DNA from: Candidatus Nitrosopumilus sp. | GTDB taxonomy: Archaea; Thermoproteota; Nitrososphaeria; Nitrososphaerales; Nitrosopumilaceae | DNA: 50,897 nucleotides | Reading direction: 5' to 3' | Assembly (NCBI GenBank): GCA_028377625.1 | Contig: JAONKT010000002.1 | Span: forward strand, 1-50,897 | Shown here: piece by piece, positions 19,322 to 27,529 of the stretch | Layout: each line of letters opens with the position of its first letter | Position numbering within the stretch: position 1 is the stretch's first letter | Notes under the pieces: model-generated | Database searches by the model: none | Told to the model about the DNA's origin: nothing | The model's input: only the letters and a program-made list of their open reading frames with translations | Made by a program: the position numbers and the translations under genes

Positions 19322-19900
19322 TTAATCATCTAAGCTTTTTCTAGGTTTTATACTTAGATAAAATGCATGTGCACTAATAATAAATCCAGCAAGAAAAATT
19401 TTTGTTGCAAAAACTAAATTCCATGGACGATCGGGATCTGGATAAGCTACTGACAACATATCAATATCTGGAACTATTCCATTGATTACACCTGCTGTAA
19501 TCTGTGCATTCAGAACTGTAAAGTTGTATAAAACTTCATAGAAAGCAATTATTGTAAATCCAAGTAACATTAATTGGAGTAAAGCCATTCTAGTTCCAAT
19601 AATTTTATCTCCAGCAGTTCTTCTCCAACCAATTCTAGTAACACAATACCATCCAATTATTGTCGAAAAGAATATCCAAGTAGAAACCCTTGCAAAATTT
19701 TCAAAAGGAATGGTTGTATTGTGTATTACTTCACCCATAACATATGTTCCATTTGCTAACCATTCTAACATCGTTGCATAAACACCAAAAACTAATGATG
19801 AAATCATTATAGCTCCACAAGTGTAGAAAATATACAAATACACTTTGTAACCAGCATCAGTTTTTTCTAAATGTCTAGGTTTCATTCTATGATTTGCCAA
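19322..19900 (-). CDS. Four-TM integral membrane protein, function unknown
   Basis: Hydrophobic spans IFYTCGAIMISSLVFGVYATML, VSTWIFFSTIIGWYCVTRIGW, LLQLMLLGFTIIAFYEVLYNF, LVFATKIFLAGFIISAHAFYLSI. Confidence 0.8.
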   Translation of the reverse strand: MANHRMKPRHLEKTDAGYKVYLYIFYTCGAIMISSLVFGVYATMLEWLANGTYVMGEVIHNTTIPFENFARVSTWIFFSTIIGWYCVTRIGWRRTAGDKIIGTRMALLQLMLLGFTIIAFYEVLYNFTVLNAQITAGVINGIVPDIDMLSVAYPDPDRPWNLVFATKIFLAGFIISAHAFYLSIKPRKSLDD

Positions 19901-19967
19901 TTTTTGAAATATAAAAATTCATACATGTTAAATCAGATTTATAGCGTAACTGTTATGAGACTAATTA

Positions 19968-21050
19968 TTGGAAATACCCATAAACATTCCTTTTCTAGGC
20001 AAGGAAGAAATTTCAGTAGTTACTTCTATTCTTAAAACAGGCAAATTAACCTCTTCTTCAAATCATGGTGGAAAATATGTTCAAGATTTTGAAAAATCTG
20101 TTTCATCATTTGTAAATTCAAAATATACTGTTGCTGTAAATTCTGGTACTGCAGCATTACAAGCAGCACTATATGCATTAGATATTAAATTTGGAGATGA
20201 AGTACTAATCCCATCTTTCACTTTTGTTTCAACGGCAAATTCTGTCACTTCTACTGGTGCAAAACCTGTTTTTGTTGATATTTTAAAAGAAAATTTTACA
20301 ATGGATCCAGATGATCTTAAGAAAAAAATCACAAAAAAAACTAAAGCAATAATCCCTGTACATCTTTATGGTAATGTAGCTTATTTAGACAAAATTTCTG
20401 AAATTGCTAAAAAATTTAGTATACCAATTATAGAAGATTCAGCACAATCATTGGGTTCTACCTATAAGAAAAAACATACAGGAACATTTTTTGAAATGGG
20501 GTGTTTTAGTATGTATCCTGCAAAAGTAATGACTGCAGGGGAAGGTGGATTTATTGTTACAAACAATAAAAAATTTAGAGACAAATTACTAATGATTAGA
20601 AATCATGGAATATTGAATGGATCTGATACAAGATTACTTGGTCTTAATCTAAGATTACCTGAAATTAATGCAGCAATTGCAACAGTACAAATGAAAAAAT
20701 TACCAAAATTTTTACAAACTAGACAGAAAAATGCAGATTTGTTGTCCAAATTACTTTCTAAATTGAATCTTAATCTTCCACAACAACGAAAAAATGAAAA
20801 AGTTAATTGGTATCTGTACACAATTACAACATCAAAACGTAATACTCTTTTAAAAAAACTTAATGCAAAAGGAATAGGTGCAACTTCATATTATCTAAAA
20901 CCTGTACACAAAACACCATTGTATAAATCTAAAATCAAATTACCAATTACTGATTGGGCCTCTTCACATGTGCTCTCTTTACCAATTCATCCTAAAGTAA
21001 CTCAAAAAAATATTGAATTTATTGCAAAAACAATTTCTGAAATAATATGA
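19968..21050 (+). CDS. DegT/DnrJ/EryC1/StrS-family PLP aminotransferase
   Basis: IPFLGKEEISVVTSILKTGKLTSS, VNSGTAALQAALYAL, PSFTFVSTANSV, IEDSAQSLGSTYK, YPAKVMTAGEGGFIVTN; TTG start. Confidence 0.92.
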   Translation: MEIPINIPFLGKEEISVVTSILKTGKLTSSSNHGGKYVQDFEKSVSSFVNSKYTVAVNSGTAALQAALYALDIKFGDEVLIPSFTFVSTANSVTSTGAKPVFVDILKENFTMDPDDLKKKITKKTKAIIPVHLYGNVAYLDKISEIAKKFSIPIIEDSAQSLGSTYKKKHTGTFFEMGCFSMYPAKVMTAGEGGFIVTNNKKFRDKLLMIRNHGILNGSDTRLLGLNLRLPEINAAIATVQMKKLPKFLQTRQKNADLLSKLLSKLNLNLPQQRKNEKVNWYLYTITTSKRNTLLKKLNAKGIGATSYYLKPVHKTPLYKSKIKLPITDWASSHVLSLPIHPKVTQKNIEFIAKTISEII

Positions 21051-21523
21051 ATAAACTAGGTGATACTATTGGTAAAATTTGTGAAAAACTATTACCAATT
21101 TCTGAAGAATTCTATATTGGTAATACTGATTCATCAATCTGTATATGTACGCTATCTAGTATTAAATTATTAAAAGAAATAAAAAATTCTGAAATTATTG
21201 ATAAAATTGCAATTGTTGGAAGACTATTTACTGAAAACAAAGGAATTGACTCAATGATACAGCATGTAAATCAAAATAAAAAAATTAAAACAATTATTGT
21301 ATGTGGAAAAGAAGTTTGGGGTCATAAATCTGGACATTCATTATTTCAATTATATCAAAATGGAATTGATGAAAAAAATAGAATAATTAATTCAACAAGT
21401 CCTGATCCAATTTTGACTGTATCAAAGTCAGAAATACAGTATTTTCAAAAAGAAATTACTCTTGTAAATTTAATTAACGAAACAAATATTCAATTAATTA
21501 TTAATAGAGTTCAGAAAAATTAG
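21047..21523 (+). CDS. MtrA-like (tetrahydromethanopterin S-methyltransferase subunit A-like) soluble corrinoid-domain protein
   Basis: SICICTLSS...IVGRLFTENKGIDSMIQHVNQNKKIKTIIVCGKEVWGHKSGHSLFQLYQNGIDEKNRIINSTSPDPILTVSKSEIQYFQKEITLVNLI follows the MtrA cytoplasmic domain pattern; ATGA overlap with the upstream aminotransferase stop. Confidence 0.8.
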   Translation: MNKLGDTIGKICEKLLPISEEFYIGNTDSSICICTLSSIKLLKEIKNSEIIDKIAIVGRLFTENKGIDSMIQHVNQNKKIKTIIVCGKEVWGHKSGHSLFQLYQNGIDEKNRIINSTSPDPILTVSKSEIQYFQKEITLVNLINETNIQLIINRVQKN

Positions 21524-21864
21524 TAACCATTTTTTTGTCTTTCGTGATTAATTTGGTTTTTTCTCTTGTATTCCTCTAAAATATCATCTGGGGTTAATTT
21601 CAATTCTAATGATGCTTGAACTACAAAATGCCATATGTCAATTAATTCCTCTCTAGCCTCATTTTGATTAAATTCAGTAGGTGTTTTCCACCATTTCCAA
21701 TTTGTAGTTCTTTGTAATTCAACAGCTTCATGCATTATTGCAGTGCATAATGCAGAAACTCTACCCTCTGTATCTTTTGGATATCTATCTAATTTCATTA
21801 TTTCAGACAAACCTTTCTGAAGTTTGAAAATTTCATCTAATCTATCTTCATTTTTTTCTGACAT
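21520..21864 (-). CDS. All-alpha NTP pyrophosphatase / dimeric dUTPase-like protein
   Basis: AIMHEAVELQRTTNWKWWK...NQNEAREELIDIWHFVVQASLEL: ExxE...ExxD helices typical of the dUTPase_2/MazG superfamily. Confidence 0.78.
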   Translation of the reverse strand: MSEKNEDRLDEIFKLQKGLSEIMKLDRYPKDTEGRVSALCTAIMHEAVELQRTTNWKWWKTPTEFNQNEAREELIDIWHFVVQASLELKLTPDDILEEYKRKNQINHERQKNGY

Positions 21865-21900
21865 GATAATTTATTTTTAAAATTATTTACTTAAGTCTTT

Positions 21901-22794
21901 TTAGAATTGGATCATTTTTTCATATGATTTTAAACGTCTTGCTATGTCTCCTTTTTTTATTTTAAGTAAACCATCTAAACCATATCTTTCAACTGCAAAT
22001 GAACCAAGTACGTTTCCATATACTACAGCCTTTTTTATTTCTGAAACTTTTATTGTTTTTTTACTTGCAAGATATCCAATCATTGCACCTGCAAATGAAT
22101 CACCTGCACCTGTAGGATCTACAACATTTTCTAATGAAAATCCTGCTGTAGGAAAAACTACATCATCAAAAAACATCAAAGAACCATGTTCACCTTTTTT
22201 AATTATAACATATTTTGCACCCCACTGTCTCATTTTTTTTGCACATTTGATTAGATTATGTTCTTTTGTGAGTAGTTTAGCTTCTTCATCATTTATTACA
22301 ACTGCATCTACATTTTTTATCATTTTAATTACTGCATCTCTTTTTGTTGAAATCCAAAAATCTATAGTATCACACATTGAAAATTTCACATTATCAAATT
22401 CTTTAATTAATTTAGTATTTTGTTCTGGGTCATTATTTGCAAGATATACAAATTGTGATTTTTTATATTCATCTGGAACAACTGGTTTAAAATTTTCAAG
22501 AACATTTAATTCTGTTTTTAAAGTAGATCTTGTGCTTAGAGTATTGTCATATTTTCCATCATAACGGAAAGTTTTTCCTTTGTTTATTGCTAATCCCTGT
22601 AAATCTAGATATTTTGATAAAATATTATGATTCTTTTTTGAAAAATCATCTCCAACTACTGCAATTAACCCAGTTTTTACAAAATTACTTGATGAAATTG
22701 CTGCATATGTTGCAGCCCCTCCTAAAACATTTTTTAGAGTTTTACTAGGTGTTCGAATTGTATCATAAGCAGTTGATCCAAAAACAGTAAGCAT
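21901..22794 (-). CDS. PfkB-family sugar kinase
   Basis: VLGGAATYAAISSS, VVGDDF, NDEEAKLLT, VDPTGAGDSFAGAMIGYLA. Confidence 0.9.
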   Translation of the reverse strand: MLTVFGSTAYDTIRTPSKTLKNVLGGAATYAAISSSNFVKTGLIAVVGDDFSKKNHNILSKYLDLQGLAINKGKTFRYDGKYDNTLSTRSTLKTELNVLENFKPVVPDEYKKSQFVYLANNDPEQNTKLIKEFDNVKFSMCDTIDFWISTKRDAVIKMIKNVDAVVINDEEAKLLTKEHNLIKCAKKMRQWGAKYVIIKKGEHGSLMFFDDVVFPTAGFSLENVVDPTGAGDSFAGAMIGYLASKKTIKVSEIKKAVVYGNVLGSFAVERYGLDGLLKIKKGDIARRLKSYEKMIQF

Positions 22795-22811
22795 TTGATA
22801 AGAAATTAAAT

Positions 22812-23249
22812 TTATTGTATAAATTTCCTTGTTTGTTCTTCATTTGGATAGTAATCAAATGGAATACTAATTGATGTTATCAATAAATCATATTTTGTGA
22901 TTCCTGATATTTTTACAGATTTAGAACCATCTGAATTAGAATTTGTTTTAAAAGTTCCTTTTACAAAACTTGTACTTACTGGATATAATGTAAAAGATTC
23001 TAAATGACCTTCCCCTACTGTTTCGTCATCATAAAATACAAAGAATTCAGTTTTACCTGCTGGCAGTGTTAACAGTGATGGATTTTTAAATTCTAATTCA
23101 ATTTCATAATTTGATTCTTTTTCATTAATGATCGCATTTTCAGAAAGATTAACTGATATTTGTGATGCTGATTGAATTTGTGAATATCCTAAGAAACCAA
23201 CTAATAGTAAAAATAGAATTATTACACTTTTTTTCTTTAATGATGTCAT
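22812..23249 (-). CDS. Exported protein, probable Ig/LEA-like fold
   Basis: N-terminal TM/signal SVIILFLLLVGFLGYSQIQSAS followed by beta-rich sequence. Confidence 0.6.
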   Translation of the reverse strand: MTSLKKKSVIILFLLLVGFLGYSQIQSASQISVNLSENAIINEKESNYEIELEFKNPSLLTLPAGKTEFFVFYDDETVGEGHLESFTLYPVSTSFVKGTFKTNSNSDGSKSVKISGITKYDLLITSISIPFDYYPNEEQTRKFIQ

Positions 23250-23382
23250 GTTGAACTCTCAAATTTTTTTCTTTTAAGCCAAAATTGCTAAAAAATCCTA
23301 ATTATTTGTGTAAAATTTTTGATTTAATCTTAAATCTCATTAGAGCTATCTCAATAAATCAAAATTAACCCAATTATTCTCA

Positions 23383-23853
23383 TTGGCACGAATTAAACTC
23401 AAACTTGGTGAGAATGAAATTGAAGTTGATTCAAGAGATTTCTATGTTGATAATCAGACATTAGGTGAAATTATAGATAATATCTCTCAATATATGCCAG
23501 AAAACCAGGGCAAAATTGTTTATGAATCTGACATTAAATCTACTTCAAATACTATTGAACACGGTTTAGAAAATTTAGATGATGCAGAGACTTTTGAACC
23601 AGAATTTAGTGAACCAACATATATCAATAATAATGAAATTGAATCAAAACTAAAAATTCTAGAAACTAGTAAATTTTTTGATTCACCAAGAACAGTTGGT
23701 GAAACTGTTCAACAACTTAGAGAATATGGATGGGCTACAAGCTCATTAGATGTCTCAAAATCTTTAGCAAAAATGGCTTTAAATAAGAAATTTACAAAGA
23801 GTTCTACTGAAAATAAAATCTGTTATTTTATTGAACAACCAATATCTAATTAG
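23383..23853 (+). CDS. Conserved hypothetical protein with a possible helical/HTH-like C-terminus
   Basis: 156-aa ORF with TTG start; C-terminal FFDSPRTVGETVQQLREYGWATSSLDVSKSLAKMALNKKFTK. Confidence 0.65.
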   Translation: MARIKLKLGENEIEVDSRDFYVDNQTLGEIIDNISQYMPENQGKIVYESDIKSTSNTIEHGLENLDDAETFEPEFSEPTYINNNEIESKLKILETSKFFDSPRTVGETVQQLREYGWATSSLDVSKSLAKMALNKKFTKSSTENKICYFIEQPISN

Positions 23854-24037
23854 AAGAATAATTACATTTTAAACAGTTAGAAAAAATTTCTCCATCTAAA
23901 TGATTAAAATGTGTATTACATTGTTGACACGTATGATGCATATCAAAATATCCGTCTTTTTCTATAACTCCTATCTTATTTGATTCAAGATTTGTGCTTT
24001 TACACTTTATACAATGACAACCACATTCTATTTTCAT
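23846..24037 (-). CDS. Small zinc-ribbon-like protein
   Basis: CGCHCIKCKS...CQQCNTHF...CLKC cysteine pairs. Confidence 0.65.
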   Translation of the reverse strand: MKIECGCHCIKCKSTNLESNKIGVIEKDGYFDMHHTCQQCNTHFNHLDGEIFSNCLKCNYSSN

Positions 24038-24085
24038 AATTTCTCTCAGATAATCTATGTATAGTTTCTGTATCTATACAAATCA

Positions 24086-24241
24086 TTGGATAAAAAACGT
24101 GAAGTACCAATAGAAATTGATGATCATTTCAAACTTTTTGGAAAAGAACCATGGGAAGTAGAATATGGTGAAAAATGTCCCGTATGTGAAGTTAGAATAG
24201 ATGAATATGGTTTTTGTTCATGTGGGTCTAGCGGAGACTAA
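24086..24241 (+). CDS. Small cysteine-rich protein (51 aa)
   Basis: TTG ORF (M)DKKREVPIEIDDHFKLFGKEPWEVEYGEKCPVCEVRIDEYGFCSCGSSGD*; CPVC...CSC; below the track cutoff; overlaps the end of the next gene convergently. Confidence 0.6.
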   Translation: MDKKREVPIEIDDHFKLFGKEPWEVEYGEKCPVCEVRIDEYGFCSCGSSGD

Positions 24242-25139
24242 TCTTTTTCATAAATGGAACAGTCAAAATTATCAAAAACCCCATTATTAAAGGAAGAAAC
24301 ATTGAAAATTCTGGTATTACAGTAGTTCCAATAATTGTAATTTGTCCTAATGATTCTGGTTTTATAGTAAGTGAAGTACTATTTTCATTATTAGAATATT
24401 TACTATATTGAATTTTTTCGTCATTTAATAATACTACATATGGTCCACCCAACAACTTATGTTCCATATTCACAGTTACAAATTTATTTTTTTCATTAAC
24501 TTTAAAACTAATACTTTTTGTTATTTGATCAAAATTAAATTCATCAATTTGAGACTCTGTTATAATTTCTACATTAAATTTGTCTTCTTCCCAGTTAACC
24601 TCTTTTGTTAATTTTGGAATTTCTGAATAATACTCCACATTAACATATCCTCCGCTGTTTATTGTAACTCCTCTATTATCTCCAAAATTTATTATGTTGT
24701 TATTTAGATAAATAAATTCTATTTTTTCAGAGAATAAAATAGAAAATGTCTTAGGATATCCAATATTTAATGTGAGAAGATTATCTGATTGTCTTAAAAT
24801 ATTTTTTAAATTATATTTAACAATTGTATCGCCACTTGTATTGTCACTTGATGAAAAAATTGTTATGGCACCATAGTCAGAATTATTATTTATTCCAAAT
24901 TCAATTTCTTTTCCATTTTCATCTGTTACTGTAATGCTATCTTGTATGGCACCTTCAAACATATTTACCATTATTAGTTTATTTGAAGATTCGATAACAT
25001 GCATAGCTTGAATATTTTGCGATTCATCTATTATCACTTGAGTTGATTTTTGATATGCTGGTGTTCCAAATTGAGCATTAGCTACAGGTATTGCTATTAG
25101 AGTAAGAATCATTAAACTTGTAATAATTATTTTATTCAT
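24228..25139 (-). CDS. Exported protein with C-terminal PEF-TM-basic tail
   Basis: Signal MNKIIITSLMILTLIAIPVANAQFG; C-terminus VIPEFSMFLPLIMGFLIILTVPFMKKISLR. Confidence 0.78.
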   Translation of the reverse strand: MNKIIITSLMILTLIAIPVANAQFGTPAYQKSTQVIIDESQNIQAMHVIESSNKLIMVNMFEGAIQDSITVTDENGKEIEFGINNNSDYGAITIFSSSDNTSGDTIVKYNLKNILRQSDNLLTLNIGYPKTFSILFSEKIEFIYLNNNIINFGDNRGVTINSGGYVNVEYYSEIPKLTKEVNWEEDKFNVEIITESQIDEFNFDQITKSISFKVNEKNKFVTVNMEHKLLGGPYVVLLNDEKIQYSKYSNNENSTSLTIKPESLGQITIIGTTVIPEFSMFLPLIMGFLIILTVPFMKKISLR

Positions 25140-25616
25140 TTATTCCAGACTAACTTTTATCATTTCAACTTTTTGTAATGGACAATCGTTTCCATCTCTT
25201 TGTTCATTAACAATCTTATCAGCAACATCCATTCCCTCTTTTACCTGACCAAATACAGTATATTCTCTATCTAAAAATGCACTATCTGATGTTACTATGA
25301 AAAATTGCGAGCCTGCACTGTTAGGATCTTGTGATCTTGCCATTGAAACAATACCTCTTAAATGTGATCTTGAACTAAATTCTGCTTTAATATTATATCC
25401 TGGTCCGCCCATTCCCCAGGAACTTTTGTTATCTGTTTTTGTATTAGGGTCGCCTCCTTGAATCATAAATCCTGGAATTACTCTATGAAATAAAGTTCCA
25501 TCATAAAATCCATCTTTAGCTAATTTTTCAAAATTTCTAACAGTTTCAGGTGCTAATTCTGATAATAACTCAAAAGAGATTTTCCCATGATTAGTTTCAA
25601 TATTAACTGTAGTCAT
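25140..25616 (-). CDS. Cyclophilin-type peptidyl-prolyl cis-trans isomerase
   Basis: FHRVIPGFMIQGGDP, GSQFFIVTSDSAFLDREYTVFGQV. Confidence 0.95.
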   Translation of the reverse strand: MTTVNIETNHGKISFELLSELAPETVRNFEKLAKDGFYDGTLFHRVIPGFMIQGGDPNTKTDNKSSWGMGGPGYNIKAEFSSRSHLRGIVSMARSQDPNSAGSQFFIVTSDSAFLDREYTVFGQVKEGMDVADKIVNEQRDGNDCPLQKVEMIKVSLE

Positions 25617-25843
25617 AAACTTGCAGAGATTAAATTATCATAAAAGTCTTTTTATAAAATCATATGAATTTTTTTTATATTTTATTATTTTTTTTAAAAT
25701 AATTTCAACTTTTTTTAATTTACATTAATCTAATTGAAGACTTTAATTTTTGTTAATAAGAATATTGAAAATAATTTTTTGATATGTTATTTTTTTGTTA
25801 ACAAAGTTATAGTGTTATATAGATCGGTTAGAATTTACATATA

Positions 25844-26074
25844 TTGAATCGTACAAACCAAAGCACGATAATTAAAGAAGCAATTAATTCATATCTTGAC
25901 AACGGTGTAACTGACAAACAAGATATCTATACAAAAGTAGTTGATGAACTCGGTGTTCCAAGACCTACAGTAAGAAGGGTCGCAAGAGATCTAAGAACTG
26001 AATTATTACAAAAAATTCAAATCTTACAATCTGATATGCCTAAAACCTCTGTTGCCTCTGAAGAAACTGAATAA
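25844..26074 (+). CDS. Small HTH DNA-binding protein
   Basis: IIKEAINSYLDNGVTDKQDIYTKVVDELGVPRPTVRRVARDLRTEL has a helix-turn-helix pattern; TTG start. Confidence 0.7.
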   Translation: MNRTNQSTIIKEAINSYLDNGVTDKQDIYTKVVDELGVPRPTVRRVARDLRTELLQKIQILQSDMPKTSVASEETE

Positions 26075-26157
26075 TTCGACTCCCTTTTATTTTTAATTTA
26101 TACTATATTGTGATTTTTTGCATTACTATTATAAAGAATGAATTTTTGCAATTAATT

Positions 26158-26625
26158 ATGGGATATTGGCGTAATCATATGGCAACTATCATTACAGGTG
26201 CTTTTGCTATTGTTCTAACCGGACTTTGGGTACCATTTTATGATTATGCACCAATACTAAATTTCGTCTTTATCATGGCAGTACCAATAACTTGGTTCAT
26301 GGTTCTCACTTGTTGGTTATCTCAAAAAAGTGCGGACTATGCACATAATCATGGACATGAACATGTAGTTCATCAAAAAAAAAGCTTGAGTGATACACAA
26401 ACAGTTCAAGTTGAAATTCCTAAAAAAATTGATCTTTCAGAGATTAAACAAATTCAAGATGAATTATCTATTGAACTAAATGAAGTAAAATCATCTGTAG
26501 AACTAAAAGACAGTGAAATTGAAAGATTAAACCAAGAAATTACAAATCTAAAAACTTTAGTACAAATTGAGTCACTAAAAGCTGAATTGGCTAATTTAAA
26601 AATATTATCCTCAAAAAGAAAATAA
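26158..26625 (+). CDS. Two-TM membrane protein with C-terminal coiled coil
   Basis: Start ATG 26158 (MGYWRNHMATIITGAFAIVLTGLW...) preferred over track start 26110; TM spans then a heptad-rich tail. Confidence 0.68.
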   Translation: MGYWRNHMATIITGAFAIVLTGLWVPFYDYAPILNFVFIMAVPITWFMVLTCWLSQKSADYAHNHGHEHVVHQKKSLSDTQTVQVEIPKKIDLSEIKQIQDELSIELNEVKSSVELKDSEIERLNQEITNLKTLVQIESLKAELANLKILSSKRK

Positions 26626-26627
26626 TT

Positions 26628-26747
26628 TCAATCTTTACAGTGACAAGTAACTACACCATGATTCTTTTTACAACTAGGACAACTTACAGCCCCACCATAA
26701 TGACATTTACATGAACATAATTCAGTTGGATCTTTTTTTAAAATCAA
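26628..26747 (-). CDS. Very small cysteine/histidine-rich protein (39 aa)
   Basis: TTG ORF (M)ILKKDPTELCSCKCHYGGAVSCPSCKKNHGVVTCHCKD*; seven Cys and three His in 39 residues. Confidence 0.5.
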   Translation of the reverse strand: MILKKDPTELCSCKCHYGGAVSCPSCKKNHGVVTCHCKD

Positions 26748-26824
26748 TATTACTAGTTTATAGTGATACTATTTGACTTTTACAAAATTAAATTAATTAT
26801 TTCAAATATTTTTAATGTAAATAA

Positions 26825-27355
26825 TTATTCTTTTTTTAGTTTAGATGCAATTTGTAGAGTTTCATCAACCATTTCTTTCAATCTATCTTTTGCACTTTCA
26901 TCTGAAATTTGATTATCTGTAAATATTTCTGTAGTTAGATAAACTGCTTTTGGATTTGTTATTACTCTAAAGTATGATAACAATTGTGTAATGACTGTTT
27001 GAACATCAACAAAACCAATATTTCCAGCAGCTAAAATTGCCATACCTGCAACTTTACCTTCTGTTTTTTTGTAATCAACATATTCAAAGAGATTTTTTAA
27101 TGCAGAACTAAAAAATGAATTATAAATTGGAGAGCCAATTAGCCACACATCTGCTTCCATAATGTCTTTTGCAGCATTTTTAGTTGCTTCATTATACTCT
27201 ACGTCAAATCCTCTATAACATTCAATTTCTCCATCTGAAAGATTGATAAATTTTGTTTCTGAATTTTTTGATTTTGTATATTCATTAACATATTTCATAA
27301 TTATCTGTGTATTTGCAGTTTTTCTAGGACTAGCTGAAATAACTACAATTTTCAT
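26825..27355 (-). CDS. NADPH-dependent FMN reductase / flavodoxin-like protein
   Basis: VVISASPRKTANTQIIM, DVWLIGSPIYNSFFSSALKNLFEYVDY. Confidence 0.85.
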   Translation of the reverse strand: MKIVVISASPRKTANTQIIMKYVNEYTKSKNSETKFINLSDGEIECYRGFDVEYNEATKNAAKDIMEADVWLIGSPIYNSFFSSALKNLFEYVDYKKTEGKVAGMAILAAGNIGFVDVQTVITQLLSYFRVITNPKAVYLTTEIFTDNQISDESAKDRLKEMVDETLQIASKLKKE

Positions 27356-27406
27356 AATTTTAACTATTATCCTTTGTATTTAATTCCTGCAAATTATAAA
27401 ATAAAA

Positions 27407-27499
27407 CGGGCTTGGAGGGCTTCGATCCCTCGACCTGTAACTTAGGAGGCTACTGCGCTATCCATGTTGCGCGTCAAATTGACTCTGCGCTACAAGCCC
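27407..27499 (-). tRNA. tRNA-Arg (anticodon CCU) with an 18-nt intron in the D-loop (27467..27484)
   Basis: Mature cloverleaf GGGCTTG TA GCGC AGCATGGATA GCGC A GTAGC CTCCTAA GTTAC AGGTC GAGGG ATCGAAG CCCTC CAAGCCC G after removing AGTCAATTTGACGCGCAA; all stems pair. Confidence 0.9.
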
Positions 27500-27529
27500 A
27501 GCAGAAAAAATATTCTAAATTATTTAAGC

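Noticed and set aside
19322-19900. Calling the four-TM protein AmoC or AmoA
   Set aside because: No recognisable AmoA/AmoC motifs and no amo genes adjacent; retained as unknown membrane protein.
21944-22564. 206-aa plus-strand ORF opposite the PfkB kinase
   Set aside because: Long antisense ORF produced by AT-rich codon bias; the minus-strand frame carries clear kinase motifs.
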